The notes: generated by a model from the sequence alone, not told the origin. DNA of 64,000 nucleotides from Streptomyces sp. NBC_01454 (GCF_036227565.1 NZ_CP109460.1:3844001-3908000), one strand, 5' to 3'; shown: positions 36,793 to 45,000, counted from the stretch's first letter. A program made the numbers and translations.

Positions 36793-37221
36793 CTATGCGA
36801 GGCGGCCCTCGTCATTGCCGGGGGGTGGCTGGCGTTGCAGGGTTTGGGTCATCGAGATGAAGACGCGCCGTGCCTGGTCGTCTTCGATGCCGAGTTCGGT
36901 CGCGGCCTGCTCGGGTGTGATGCGGCGGGCGCCTAGCTCTGGCTGGCGTACGGCCTTAAGTTCGTCCTCGTCGAGGATGCCGGCGCGTACGAGTACGTCG
37001 CTAAGTGGCAGGTGTAGAGCCTCGGCGAGTAGGGCGAGGACGCGGGTGTCTGTGGCGCCGTGGCCGCCCAGCATGCGGCTGACGGTTGCGCCGCTGATCT
37101 TTGAGTCTTTGGCGAACTTGCCTTGTCCGCCGCCGCGGGGGCCGAGGTCGTAATTGCGGCTTGTGAGTTGATCTCGGAGCCACTTGGCGAACTGCTCCGG
37201 CGTTCTGCTTGTTCGTTCCAT
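36793..37221 (-). CDS. XRE-type phage repressor
   Basis: 142 aa. The N-terminal half is a lambda-repressor-like helix-turn-helix (KFAKDSKISGATVSRMLGGH, TRVLALLAEALHLPLSDVLV). The C-terminal part (ITPEQAATELGIEDDQARRV) may be a second small helical domain; there is no LexA-type protease. ATG 37221 has no Shine-Dalgarno, but TATGTT lies 6 nt upstream on the minus strand, so the transcript is probably leaderless. An inverted repeat covers the start codon, suggesting autoregulation. First gene of the lysogeny operon repressor-membrane protein-integrase. Confidence 0.85.
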   Translation of the reverse strand: MERTSRTPEQFAKWLRDQLTSRNYDLGPRGGGQGKFAKDSKISGATVSRMLGGHGATDTRVLALLAEALHLPLSDVLVRAGILDEDELKAVRQPELGARRITPEQAATELGIEDDQARRVFISMTQTLQRQPPPGNDEGRLA

Positions 37222-37230
37222 GGATGGAAC
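37215..37230. promoter_or_regulatory. repressor operator over its own start codon
   Basis: Perfect inverted repeat GTTCCAT-GG-ATGGAAC. It overlaps the repressor ATG (37221) and the -10 box TATGTT (37233-37228 on the minus strand). A near-copy with the same 2-bp spacing lies at 43213-43226. Confidence 0.6.
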
Positions 37231-37495
37231 ATACCGCGCGCGAATAATTGCGAGCACGCCAGGTTCCGGCCACGCGTGGCCAGTGTTCGCCTCATGGCCG
37301 GATTCCCCCTCCTCTTGGCCGATCTGTGACTGATTCTGAACGCCCGTCACTCCGATGTCAACGCATAAGAAACCGGACACGCGGTATGTTCTCCGCCACG
37401 TGCACACCCTCGCTGAAATTCGATCGCAGATTCGATCACCGTGCTAGCGTTCCAGCCCTGGAAGAAAGCGATCCAAGCCTGGAAGGATGTTTCTC
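37222..37495. promoter_or_regulatory. divergent immunity/early control region
   Basis: 274 bp with no gene, comparatively AT-rich. It holds GAACATACCGC (37227-37237) and its inverse GCGGTATGTTC (37381-37391), each containing a TATGTT -10-like box; the perfect 14-bp palindrome GGCCACGCGTGGCC (37268-37281); a minus-strand promoter TTGACA (37361-37356) with a 17-nt spacer to CAGAAT (37338-37333); and a direct repeat ATTCGATC (37418-37425, 37430-37437) before the early operon. It behaves like a phage immunity region with opposing promoters. Confidence 0.6.
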
Positions 37496-37702
37496 GTGTA
37501 CGACCGCGCCGCCTTCATCGCAGCCGCTCAGGGCGCAGGGGACCACTCCCCCTCAGACACAGCCAGGCGCTTACAGGTGGCACGAAACACGGCATGGCGC
37601 CTATGGAACGGCCACACCGCCCCATCTGCCGCACTGGCCGCCGCAGTTGAGCGCCACTACGGCATAACGGCCGGAGATCTTATGCAGCGGACGGCCGCAT
37701 GA
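37496..37702 (+). CDS. small helix-turn-helix protein, Cro/excisionase-like
   Basis: 68 aa; a compact helix-turn-helix (SPSDTARRLQVARNTAWRLW, ALAAAVERHYGIT). GTG 37496 is chosen because GGAAGG lies 9 nt upstream; the ATG at 37487 would be adjacent to that site. It is the first gene of the rightward early operon, divergent from the repressor, so a Cro-like antagonist or a recombination directionality factor are both possible. ATGA overlap with the next gene. Confidence 0.7.
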   Translation: MYDRAAFIAAAQGAGDHSPSDTARRLQVARNTAWRLWNGHTAPSAALAAAVERHYGITAGDLMQRTAA

Positions 37703-37893
37703 ACAGCGACGTGACCCCCCGCGGGCAGGCGTTCGCCAACGCACGCCGAGTCCTCGACGCCGCACGCCAGCGGCGCGACCGCGACCGCGCCGCGGGGCGC
37801 CTCGCCCCCGAGGTCGAACTCATCTTGCGCCGCCTTGAGCGCCAGCAGCGCACCGCGCCGCCCCCAGCCGCCGAGCGCCGCACCGCGGCATGA
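37699..37893 (+). CDS. small phage protein, unknown
   Basis: 64 aa, basic and Arg/Ala-rich, probably a single long helix (FANARRVLDAARQRRDRDRA). Overlaps the preceding stop by ATGA and is thus translationally coupled. No recognised domain. Confidence 0.6.
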   Translation: MNSDVTPRGQAFANARRVLDAARQRRDRDRAAGRLAPEVELILRRLERQQRTAPPPAAERRTAA

Positions 37894-38002
37894 ATCCGCG
37901 GGCCCCAACACACCGTCCACGCGTGGACCGTCCGCGTGTGGACGGAGCACGGCCCACGATTCCCGCCCGCTGGGCCCCCTTCACGATCGAGGAGGCGCGC
38001 CG

Positions 38003-38377
38003 GTGATCCGCCCCCAGTTGTCCGCCGATGGCCTCGCCGTCCGTCTGCCGATCGCCGCCCGCGTCGAGCAGCTGCTCGACGGCCTCGCCCTCGCGTACGC
38101 CGAGGACGCCGACGCCGTCGGGCGCCTGCTCACCACCCACGGCGCGAACGTCGTCCGCCTCGATCACGCCGTCGTGTGCGAGGACATGCCCGAGTACGAA
38201 CGGGCGATGCGCGCCGCCGCCGCCGACGGGAGCCGCGAGGCCCTGCTCGCCGAGGCGCCGGTCGCCGACGACCTCGACGACCGGCTCGACCCCGATACGG
38301 CGATCACCCTTGCCGGCCGCCTTACCCGCCTCGCCGCTCACATCCGCCACCGCACGAACCGGAGCCCGCGCCCGTGA
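38003..38377 (+). CDS. phage early protein, unknown
   Basis: 124 aa, acidic and helical (VIRPQLSADGLAVRLPIAAR, LTTHGANVVRLDHAVVCEDM). GTG 38003 has a strong GAGGAGG 8-9 nt upstream. The final residues overlap the ERF gene start (GTGA). I do not recognise it; its constant linkage to the annealing protein suggests a role in DNA metabolism, which is inference. Confidence 0.7.
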   Translation: MIRPQLSADGLAVRLPIAARVEQLLDGLALAYAEDADAVGRLLTTHGANVVRLDHAVVCEDMPEYERAMRAAAADGSREALLAEAPVADDLDDRLDPDTAITLAGRLTRLAAHIRHRTNRSPRP

Positions 38378-39444
38378 CCGTCACCACCCTGCCCACCGCC
38401 CAGGCCGCCGCCGAGCGCATAGGCGCCACGGTGCGCGCCATCGCACAGACCGAAATCACCTACGTGCCGGCCCCCGCGGGCGGGCCCACCGACGCCCCGC
38501 GCATCTTCGCTGTGATCAACGCCGTAATGCGCGACACCATGCCCGTCAGCAAGGACAAGGAGAACCAGCAGCAGCGGTACAAGTTCCGCGGAGTCGATGA
38601 CGCCATGTCCGCCATGGCCGGCCCGATGCGGACTCACGGGCTGTTCATCCTGCCGAGCATCGCCGACCGCACGTCGGAACGCCGCGGCGAGAAGATGACG
38701 CACGTCGTGATCCAGATGCGGTACCACGTCTACGGGCCCGCAGGTGACTGCCTGATCGCGGACGTGCCGGGCGAGGCATCCGATTTCGCCGACAAGGCCA
38801 CCAACAAGGCCCAGAGCGCCGCCCTTAAGTACCTCCTGTTCACCCTGTTCATGATCCCCGTGGACGGGCGCAGCATCGACGACGGCGACCGCGACCACCC
38901 CATCGAGCCGCCCGAGCACCGCGCCGAGCACGCCCAGCGCCAGCAGCGCCGCGGGCAGCAGCGCCAGCAGGGCAGGCAGCAGCCGCGCCGCGGCAACCGC
39001 GCCGAACCCGGCCCATGGGAGCAGCAGGCGCCCGGCCAGCAGCAGCGCCCCGCGGGCCCGCGCCGCGACTACGTCGCCGAGGCCAAGCAGGCACCGACCC
39101 CCGAGGCGTTCGCGAAGGTGCGCGCCGACGCTGTCGCCGCGGGGGCCCCCGACGACTTCCTCGCCGGCCTCGACCAGGTCGCCGCGCAGAAGCGGGCAGC
39201 CGCCCAAACGCCGCAGCAGGCCCCGGCCGAGCAGCAGACGACCGCGGCGACCGTCGACGAGGAGCGCGCCGCATCGCTCGCCGCGTACTACGACGCCGCG
39301 CAGGCCGCCGGCCTCGACGGGAAGGCCGAGGCCGACCAGACGTTCGCCAATCGCTACCAGTGCCAGCCGTCCGAGGGCACCCTCGACCAGCTGCGCACGC
39401 TGCGCGACGACCTGCTCGACGCCGCGAAGGGGGCGCCCGCATGA
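38374..39444 (+). CDS. erf: ERF-family single-strand annealing recombinase
   Basis: 356 aa. Residues 45-190 match the ERF superfamily (IFAVINAVMRDTMPVSKDKE, YKFRGVDDAMSAMAGPM, DKATNKAQSAALKYLLF), the annealing protein used by many phages for recombination and genome circularisation. A Gln/Arg/Pro-rich linker (about 195-245) leads to a C-terminal helical domain, perhaps for SSB or DNA contact. GTG 38374 overlaps the previous stop; ATGA overlap with the next gene. The phage SSB is encoded 4.4 kb downstream. Confidence 0.9.
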   Translation: MTVTTLPTAQAAAERIGATVRAIAQTEITYVPAPAGGPTDAPRIFAVINAVMRDTMPVSKDKENQQQRYKFRGVDDAMSAMAGPMRTHGLFILPSIADRTSERRGEKMTHVVIQMRYHVYGPAGDCLIADVPGEASDFADKATNKAQSAALKYLLFTLFMIPVDGRSIDDGDRDHPIEPPEHRAEHAQRQQRRGQQRQQGRQQPRRGNRAEPGPWEQQAPGQQQRPAGPRRDYVAEAKQAPTPEAFAKVRADAVAAGAPDDFLAGLDQVAAQKRAAAQTPQQAPAEQQTTAATVDEERAASLAAYYDAAQAAGLDGKAEADQTFANRYQCQPSEGTLDQLRTLRDDLLDAAKGAPA

Positions 39445-40022
39445 CCGCCGCACAGCAGCCTGAGCAGCCGGTCGAGTCTCTGCGCGACCTCGCCCAGCAA
39501 GAGGCCGTGTTGAAGCTGCTCGCCGAGCGTGTGGCCGCCGCACAGAAGGACGTGAAGAAGCGCGTACAGGCCGCACTCGACACCGCCGAGAAGCGCGACG
39601 GAACCGAGCGCGTCGGGGCGTACCTCCCCAACGGCGAGCAGGTCGCCACCATCTCACTCCGCAAGGGCGAGACCGGCCCCGTTGTCACCGACGAGGAAGC
39701 CCTCGCCCGATGGGTCCGGCAGATGTGGCCCGACGAGGAGTGGACCGAAACCCGCATCGTGCGCAGGGTCAAGCCATGGAAACTCGCCGAACTGCTCGGC
39801 GAGATAGGCGCCGCGGGCGTCGCGAAGCTGGTCGACAAGGCCACGGGTGAAGTCCTCGACGTGCCAGGCGTGACGATCAAGCCCACGCGCGCGCGGACGC
39901 ACGCGATCACGTGGCGCAACGGCGGACGGGACGCCACGGCCGACGCATGGCGAACAGGCGCCCTGTCCGCGCAGCTTGCGGCGATCACCGCGGGCGACCA
40001 GGCCGAGGGCAAGGCAGCATGA
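39441..40022 (+). CDS. phage early protein, unknown
   Basis: 193 aa. The N-terminal third is a predicted coiled coil (LLAERVAAAQKDVKKRVQAA); the centre has YLPNGEQVATISLRKGETGP and WVRQMWPDEEWTE. It is coupled by ATGA overlaps on both sides between the ERF protein and the methylase. A host-nuclease inhibitor or recombination accessory role is conceivable from position but not shown. Confidence 0.7.
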   Translation: MTAAQQPEQPVESLRDLAQQEAVLKLLAERVAAAQKDVKKRVQAALDTAEKRDGTERVGAYLPNGEQVATISLRKGETGPVVTDEEALARWVRQMWPDEEWTETRIVRRVKPWKLAELLGEIGAAGVAKLVDKATGEVLDVPGVTIKPTRARTHAITWRNGGRDATADAWRTGALSAQLAAITAGDQAEGKAA

Positions 40023-40804
40023 CCGCCGCCACCCTCGACCGGCCGCGGGTCGAGCAGGTACCCGGACAGCTGGACCACTCCCAGGCATCGAGCCGGACCG
40101 GCTACCCGCTCCCGGCCCGTCCCTGGAACGGCCTCACGGTCCTCGACTGTTGCTGTTGCGCGGGCGGCGCCGGCATGGGGTACTACCTCGCCGGTTACGA
40201 CGTGGTCGGCGTCGACATCATCGACCGGCCCCGCTACCCGTTCCCGTTCATCAAGGGCGACGCCGTCGAATACGTCCTCGCGCACGGGCACGAGTACGAC
40301 CTCATTCACGCGTCGTGGCCGTGCCAGCGGTACACCGCGCTGACCAAGGGCACGAACCGGCGCCGCGGGAAGGTGTACCCGGACCTGATCGCCCCCGGCC
40401 GCGAGGCCATGCTCGCCACGGGCCGCCCGTACGTGATCGAGAACGTACCGGGCGCCCCGCTCCGGCCCGATCTCACCCTGTGCGGTACGCAGTTCGGCCG
40501 CCCGTTCCTCCGTCATCGCGTGTTCGAGGTTCACGGTTGGTTTGCCATGCAGCCGCAGCACCAACCACACCGGGACCGTGTGCGTGGCTACCGGCACGGC
40601 GTGCGCTACGACGGCGGGTATCTGCCGATCTACGGCGACGGAGGCGACAAGGCCACCGTCCCGGAGATTCAAGCCGCGTTCGGCATGCCGTGGACGGACG
40701 TGCGCGAGGAGCTGACCGAGGCCATACCGCCGGCGTATACGCAGTTCATTGGTGACCTCGCCGCCGAGCAGATTCTCGCCGAGCGGTTGGGGGTGGCCGC
40801 ATGA
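40019..40804 (+). CDS. C5-cytosine DNA methyltransferase-like protein
   Basis: 261 aa. Motif I-like LDCCCCAGGAGMGYYLAGYD, motif IV with the catalytic Cys in SWPCQRYTALTKG, and motif VI ENVPGAP are visible, so it can be an active C5-cytosine methylase. It is short; the target-recognition part (about 180-235) is small, and motif IX-X is PPAYTQFIGDLA. No restriction enzyme is encoded nearby, so it probably protects phage DNA from host restriction. ATGA overlaps on both sides. Confidence 0.85.
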   Translation: MTAATLDRPRVEQVPGQLDHSQASSRTGYPLPARPWNGLTVLDCCCCAGGAGMGYYLAGYDVVGVDIIDRPRYPFPFIKGDAVEYVLAHGHEYDLIHASWPCQRYTALTKGTNRRRGKVYPDLIAPGREAMLATGRPYVIENVPGAPLRPDLTLCGTQFGRPFLRHRVFEVHGWFAMQPQHQPHRDRVRGYRHGVRYDGGYLPIYGDGGDKATVPEIQAAFGMPWTDVREELTEAIPPAYTQFIGDLAAEQILAERLGVAA

Positions 40805-41322
40805 CGATCGCCACTGTCCCGACCGGCCTCGCGAAGGCTTTCGCCGCCCGTACGCGCGCCATCGATGGCGGACACCGTGAGTGGACCGGCCGGCCCGCGT
40901 CCGGGGGCGGGCACTTTCGCCACCAGGGCCGCGACTACACCGCCGCACGGGCCGCGTTCATCCTGCGGACCGGCCGCGAGCCGGTCGGCACCGTCCGCCC
41001 CGTGTGTGACCGGCCCCAGTGCTGCGACCCCGCCCACGTCGACGACCAGGCCGCACGCCAGCGCGACCGCGCCGCCCTCGCCGCCGTCACGGGCATGAGC
41101 CACCGGCCGCCGTCATGCGACCACGACCAGGCCGAGCACGGCCGCCACCGGGCCAACGGCAAGCGGTACTGCAACGCGTGCAACAACCCGCCGCGCCCGG
41201 CGGCGAGTTGCGGACACGGCAACCCACAGTGCGGCGCCCAGCCGGCCCGCCTCTACCCGTGCGGGCCCAGGTGCGAGGAGCACCAGCCCGCCCGCACCCG
41301 CCCCTACTACTCCGCCGCCTGA
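40801..41322 (+). CDS. zinc-finger/HNH-like phage protein
   Basis: 173 aa. The first ~90 residues resemble a degenerate HNH fold (WTGRPASGGGHFRHQGRDYT, VCDRPQCCDPAHVDDQAARQ), followed by two Cys/His clusters (CDHDQAEHGRHRANGKRYCN and CGHGNPQCG ... CGPRCEEH) that likely bind zinc. It could be a homing-type nuclease relative or a nucleic-acid-binding protein. Coupled to the methylase by ATGA overlap. Confidence 0.7.
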   Translation: MTIATVPTGLAKAFAARTRAIDGGHREWTGRPASGGGHFRHQGRDYTAARAAFILRTGREPVGTVRPVCDRPQCCDPAHVDDQAARQRDRAALAAVTGMSHRPPSCDHDQAEHGRHRANGKRYCNACNNPPRPAASCGHGNPQCGAQPARLYPCGPRCEEHQPARTRPYYSAA

Positions 41323-41394
41323 CGGGCCCCGGGTCGAGACGAGCCGACCAGCCCCTCGCCCCGGGCGCCGCACCCTTGTAAGGAGCCAGCCGCC

Positions 41395-42330
41395 TTGTCT
41401 TGGTTCAAGGTCGACGACACCACGCATGCCCACCCCAAGGTTCTGCGTGCTGGAAACGCGGCCCTCGGCCTGTGGGTCCGTGCGGGCGCCTACGCCGCCC
41501 AGCACCTCACCGAGGGCGTAATCCCCGCAGTGGTCGCCCAGCTGTACGGCACCGCCCCCCAGGCCCGGAAGCTGGTCACCGTCGGTATGTGGCACGCCCA
41601 CGGCCACGCATGCCCCCAGTGCCCGCAGCCGCCCGCCGGCGATTACGTCATGCACGACTACCTCACCTACAACCCGACCCGGGCCCGCGTCGAGGACGAC
41701 CGCGCCAAGGCCGCCGCACGCCAGCAGCGGGCCCGCGAGAAGGCCGCCGAGCAACGGAACCAGGAGCGTAATCCGCTCGATTCGTCGCCGAATCAAGGGC
41801 GAATCGACGACGATCCGTCGACGGAAAACCGTGAAAGCCCCACGAATCGAAGCGCGTTTGGCGATGACATCGCAGGTCAGGGCGCCCCGTCACACGGTGA
41901 CACCCCGCACCCGTCACGGTCCCCCCGACCCGACCCGACCCCTAGTACCTCCTACGGAGGTACTAACCCCCCTGCCCCCCACGACCGCCCGGGTACGGCA
42001 GGCCCGGCCGAGCAGCTGCTCGCCCGATGGTGGGAGACCTACGGCCGCCGGACCGCCCAGAGCCGGAGCGCCATCGGCCGCGCCATCGCCGCCGCCCTCG
42101 CCAACGGCCTCGATCCCGACGCCCTGTGGCCCGCCCTCGCCCGCCTCGGCGATCTGTCCAAGCCCGTCACCGGCGGAACGCTGCAATTCGCCCTCGCCGA
42201 GCTGCGCAAGCCGACCCGGGGCGCCGACGTGATCCCCCTCACTGCCGCCCGCCCCTCGACCACCGATCAGCGCGTCGCCGCGGGAATGGACCTCGCCGCC
42301 CGACTGCGCGCCCAGGAGGAGCCCGCATGA
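41395..42330 (+). CDS. phage replication initiator-like protein
   Basis: 311 aa. The N-terminal ~100 residues (MSWFKVDDTTHAHPKVLRAG, GLWVRAGAYAAQHLTEGVIP) are typical of actinophage replication proteins with a winged-helix/DnaD-like role. A disordered Pro/Asp/Ser-rich linker (about 125-200) separates it from a C-terminal helical domain (LLARWWETYGRRTAQSRSAI) resembling helicase-loader regions. TTG 41395 has AAGGAG 10 nt upstream. The linker DNA contains a strong hairpin and repeats that may be the phage origin, as in lambda O. Confidence 0.72.
   Translation: MSWFKVDDTTHAHPKVLRAGNAALGLWVRAGAYAAQHLTEGVIPAVVAQLYGTAPQARKLVTVGMWHAHGHACPQCPQPPAGDYVMHDYLTYNPTRARVEDDRAKAAARQQRAREKAAEQRNQERNPLDSSPNQGRIDDDPSTENRESPTNRSAFGDDIAGQGAPSHGDTPHPSRSPRPDPTPSTSYGGTNPPAPHDRPGTAGPAEQLLARWWETYGRRTAQSRSAIGRAIAAALANGLDPDALWPALARLGDLSKPVTGGTLQFALAELRKPTRGADVIPLTAARPSTTDQRVAAGMDLAARLRAQEEPA
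41779..41965. other. candidate phage replication origin inside the initiator gene
   Basis: The linker-coding segment holds GATTCG-TCGC-CGAATC (41779-41794), further CGAATCG copies at 41800-41806 and 41843-41849, GTCAC-ACG-GTGAC (41889-41901), and a perfect 10-bp hairpin TAGTACCTCC-TAC-GGAGGTACTA (41943-41965). Iteron-like repeats plus hairpin within a replication gene resemble lambdoid origins. Confidence 0.35.
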
Positions 42331-42995
42331 CCCCCGCCGACGCCGCTGAACTGCTCACCCTCGCCGCCGCTTTCGACCGTCGCACCGTCGGCGAGGCCGA
42401 CGCCCGCGCATGGGCCGCCGCCCTCAACGCGATGCCCCTCGACGACGACGCCCGCGCCGCCGTCGCCCGCCACTACGCCGAGACCGACCGATGGATCACC
42501 CCCGCGCACGTCCGCCAGCAGCGCGCGAAGATCCGGGCCGAGCGCATTGAGCGGGCGAACGTGTTCGACGACGGCCGGCCCGACGAGACGCCCGCCCAGT
42601 ACCTCGCCCGCCGCCGCGCCCTCACGGCCGCCGTTGCCGACGGCCGCCTCGATACGCAGACCGCGACGCAGGCCGTCGGCCTCGCCCCCTCGACCGCGCC
42701 GCGCGCCCTTACCGGCGGGCCCGCGCCCGAGGTCGCCGAACGCCTCGCCGCGCTCGGCCGCCGCATACCCGACGCTGTCGCCGACGAGCTGCGCCCGTAC
42801 CGGCCCGTCCGGGCCGAGCGTGAATCCCTCGCCGCCCACGGTGAGCCCGACCCGCTCGACGTGCCGTGCACGCACCCACCGTGCCGCGCCCCCGCCGAAC
42901 AGCCGTGCCGCAACATCCACCGCGCCCCGCGCGCCATCCCCCACCCGACCCGCCTCGACCGCGCCGCCCTCGACGACCACCAGGCCGCCGCATGA
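42327..42995 (+). CDS. phage zinc-finger protein, replication-associated
   Basis: 222 aa. Mostly helical, Ala/Arg-rich, with a C-terminal Cys/His cluster (VPCTHPPCRAPAEQPCRNIH) like the small zinc fingers of actinophage replication-region proteins. ATGA overlap with the initiator suggests a loader or primase-helper role; this is inference. Confidence 0.7.
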   Translation: MTPADAAELLTLAAAFDRRTVGEADARAWAAALNAMPLDDDARAAVARHYAETDRWITPAHVRQQRAKIRAERIERANVFDDGRPDETPAQYLARRRALTAAVADGRLDTQTATQAVGLAPSTAPRALTGGPAPEVAERLAALGRRIPDAVADELRPYRPVRAERESLAAHGEPDPLDVPCTHPPCRAPAEQPCRNIHRAPRAIPHPTRLDRAALDDHQAAA

Positions 42996-43159
42996 TGCCC
43001 GCCGCCGCCCTCGCCGTCATCGAGGCCGCCGTCGAGAACGCACAACGCCGCGGCCTCGACAGCCCCCAGGACATGGCCGAGCACGTCGTCGGCGAACTGG
43101 TCGCCCACGGCTGGACGATCGCCGTCGCCGACCAGGACAACCGCCCCGCAGCCGCGTAA
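42992..43159 (+). CDS. small phage protein, unknown
   Basis: 55 aa, coupled by ATGA overlap to the previous gene. Helical (ALAVIEAAVENAQRRGLDSP, HVVGELVAHGWTIAVADQD). Last gene before a promoter-operator gap of 127 bp. Confidence 0.6.
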   Translation: MMPAAALAVIEAAVENAQRRGLDSPQDMAEHVVGELVAHGWTIAVADQDNRPAAA

Positions 43160-43212
43160 CCACAGGCAGGGGCCCGAAATCTCTGGACCAAGGGCCACCC
43201 TCGCGCGCTATC

Positions 43213-43228
43213 TTCCATCCATGGATGG
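43213..43228. promoter_or_regulatory. second repressor-type operator before HNH/SSB genes
   Basis: TTCCAT-CC-ATGGAT (43213-43226) matches the repressor-start operator at 37215-37230 in half-site sequence and 2-bp spacing; CCATCCATGGATGG (43215-43228) is a perfect palindrome. Just downstream, GGTCAATGACC (43227-43237) forms another small inverted repeat. It lies 60-75 bp before the HNH gene start, where a promoter is expected. Confidence 0.55.
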
Positions 43229-43286
43229 TCAATGACCATCACTGGAAGGACATTCAGGCCGACTACATCCCGCAGGAGGTACACCC

Positions 43287-43802
43287 ATGGACCGGAAGAC
43301 ACCCGCCCAGCGGTTCGCCGCCAAGGTCGACACGACCGGACCGCTTCCGCTCATCCGCGGAGTCCTCGGCCCCTGCCACCTGTGGACCGGCAGCCTCAAC
43401 AACAAGGGCTACGGCACCTTTTGGGCCCACGGCCACACCGTCAAAGCCCACCGCTACGCCTACGAGCATGCCCACGGCCCGATACCCGACGGCCTCGAAA
43501 TCGACCACCGATGCCGGCGCCGGAACTGCGTCGCGCTGCACCACCTCGACGCCGTGACCCACCGCGTCAACATCCTTCGATCGGCAAACCACGTCGCCGC
43601 CCGCGCCGCCGTGACGCACTGCCCTACCGGCCACCCCTACGACGACGCCAACACCTACCGGGCGCCGAACGGAACCCGGAAGTGCCGCACGTGCAAGAAC
43701 GCGCGCAGCCGAGCCGCCCGCGCCGCCAAGCGTGCCCCGCAGCTCGCCACCGTCGAGGCCATCCACCCCCACACCGACCACACCCTCGAAAGGGCCGCGT
43801 AA
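43287..43802 (+). CDS. HNH endonuclease
   Basis: 171 aa, HNH_3-type: GPCHLWTGSLNNKGYGTFWA, AHRYAYEHAHGPIPDGLEID, then HRCRRRNCV and HHLDAVTHRVNI, with a C-terminal zinc motif (CPTGHPYDD, KCRTCKN). Typical of free-standing phage HNH nucleases, which may be homing enzymes. GGAGG lies about 9 nt before the ATG. Confidence 0.88.
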   Translation: MDRKTPAQRFAAKVDTTGPLPLIRGVLGPCHLWTGSLNNKGYGTFWAHGHTVKAHRYAYEHAHGPIPDGLEIDHRCRRRNCVALHHLDAVTHRVNILRSANHVAARAAVTHCPTGHPYDDANTYRAPNGTRKCRTCKNARSRAARAAKRAPQLATVEAIHPHTDHTLERAA

Positions 43803-43805
43803 CCC

Positions 43806-44291
43806 ATGAGTGGCGAGACCACATTCACCATGACCGGCAACGTCGTGAACGACCCGGAACTCAGGTTCACCCCGTCGGGCGCCGCCGTCGCCAACCTCCG
43901 CGTAGCCAGCACGCCGCGGAAGTTCAACCGGCAGACCAACCAATTCGAGGACGGCGAGCCCCTGTTCCTCGGCGTCGCCGTATGGCGCCAGCAGGCCGAG
44001 AACGTCGCCGAGTCCATCACCCGCGGCATGCGCGTAATCGTCGTCGGCCGCCTCACCCAGCGCCAGTACGAGGACCGCGAAGGCAAGACCCGTTCCTCGT
44101 ACGAAATCCAGGCCGACGAGGTCGCCCCCTCCCTGCTCCGTGCAACCGCCGTCGTCACCAAGGCCACCAGCAACCCCCAGGGCGCCCCACAGCAGCACCA
44201 GCAGCACCAGCAGCACCAGGGATACGGCTACGACCAGCAGCCCGCCGCGGACCCGTGGGCAACCCAGCAAAGCGACGAACCCCCGTTCTAA
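43806..44291 (+). CDS. ssb: single-stranded DNA-binding protein
   Basis: 161 aa. OB fold at residues 5-110 ([56 protein letters not shown]), a Gln/His-rich tail ([10 protein letters not shown]) and the acidic C-terminal tip SDEPPF that recruits replication partners. The phage copy probably supports ERF-mediated recombination and replication. Confidence 0.95.
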   Translation: MSGETTFTMTGNVVNDPELRFTPSGAAVANLRVASTPRKFNRQTNQFEDGEPLFLGVAVWRQQAENVAESITRGMRVIVVGRLTQRQYEDREGKTRSSYEIQADEVAPSLLRATAVVTKATSNPQGAPQQHQQHQQHQGYGYDQQPAADPWATQQSDEPPF

Positions 44292-44386
44292 GCAGGCCCC
44301 GCGATCGGCCGCGCGACCGGTCGCGGGCCCGCCCGCGCGCGCGAGCCGCGCCTCGCCCTAGACCCGAGACAGGAGCCACACACCCC

Positions 44387-44797
44387 ATGACCCGCACCCC
44401 CTCCGCCTCGCACCGCCCGGCCGGTCTCGACGCCCTGCTCGACCACGTCGCCGCCAACGTCGAGACCCCGGAGCAGCAGCCCGCCCCGGATTGGGTCGAC
44501 GAAGTTCGGTCGGCCCTCGCGTTCAACGAGTCCGCCAGTCACCCGGCTGTCATCACGCTGCGCGATGTCCTGCTCGACGACGCCCCGCGCACCCCCGAGC
44601 AGGCCCTCGCCGCCGCCCTCATCCTGCTCGCCGCGCACACTCGCGAACTCGCCCGCCTCGCCGAGCAGGAGACCGAGGAGAGCCGCGAGCGGTACGGCGT
44701 GACCCGCAGTTCGCGCGGCCTGCTCACCGGCATGAGCAACGTTCGCAAGCTGCTCGACCGCCACGCGATCAGCCTCGACGACCAGGCCGGCAAGTGA
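44387..44797 (+). CDS. phage early protein, unknown
   Basis: 136 aa, acidic, all-helical (LDALLDHVAANVETPEQQPA, LAAALILLAAHTRELARLAE). ATG 44387 has AGGAG upstream. Overlaps the next gene (GTGA). Unrecognised. Confidence 0.7.
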   Translation: MTRTPSASHRPAGLDALLDHVAANVETPEQQPAPDWVDEVRSALAFNESASHPAVITLRDVLLDDAPRTPEQALAAALILLAAHTRELARLAEQETEESRERYGVTRSSRGLLTGMSNVRKLLDRHAISLDDQAGK

Positions 44798-45000
44798 GCG
44801 GCGCAGCGTGGGCAACTCTCGCCCTGGTCGCCGCATCCAGTGTGTTCCTCGCCCTGTTGGTGTGCCTCCCTGGCCCCCTCGCCGGCCGCCGTACCCGGGC
44901 CCGCGCCGACCGCGCCCTGTTGCGCCTTGCGGGGCGTTGCCCGAGCGGCTGCACCACATGCCGCGCACTGACCGACCGCACCGAGGAGACCCACCCGTGA
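44794..45000 (+). CDS. small membrane protein of the prophage
   Basis: 68 aa with one N-terminal membrane helix (WATLALVAASSVFLALLVCL) and a basic cytoplasmic tail with Cys residues (CPSGCTTC). GTG 44794 overlaps the previous stop and its own stop overlaps the next GTG. Function unknown. Confidence 0.65.
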   Translation: MSGAAWATLALVAASSVFLALLVCLPGPLAGRRTRARADRALLRLAGRCPSGCTTCRALTDRTEETHP

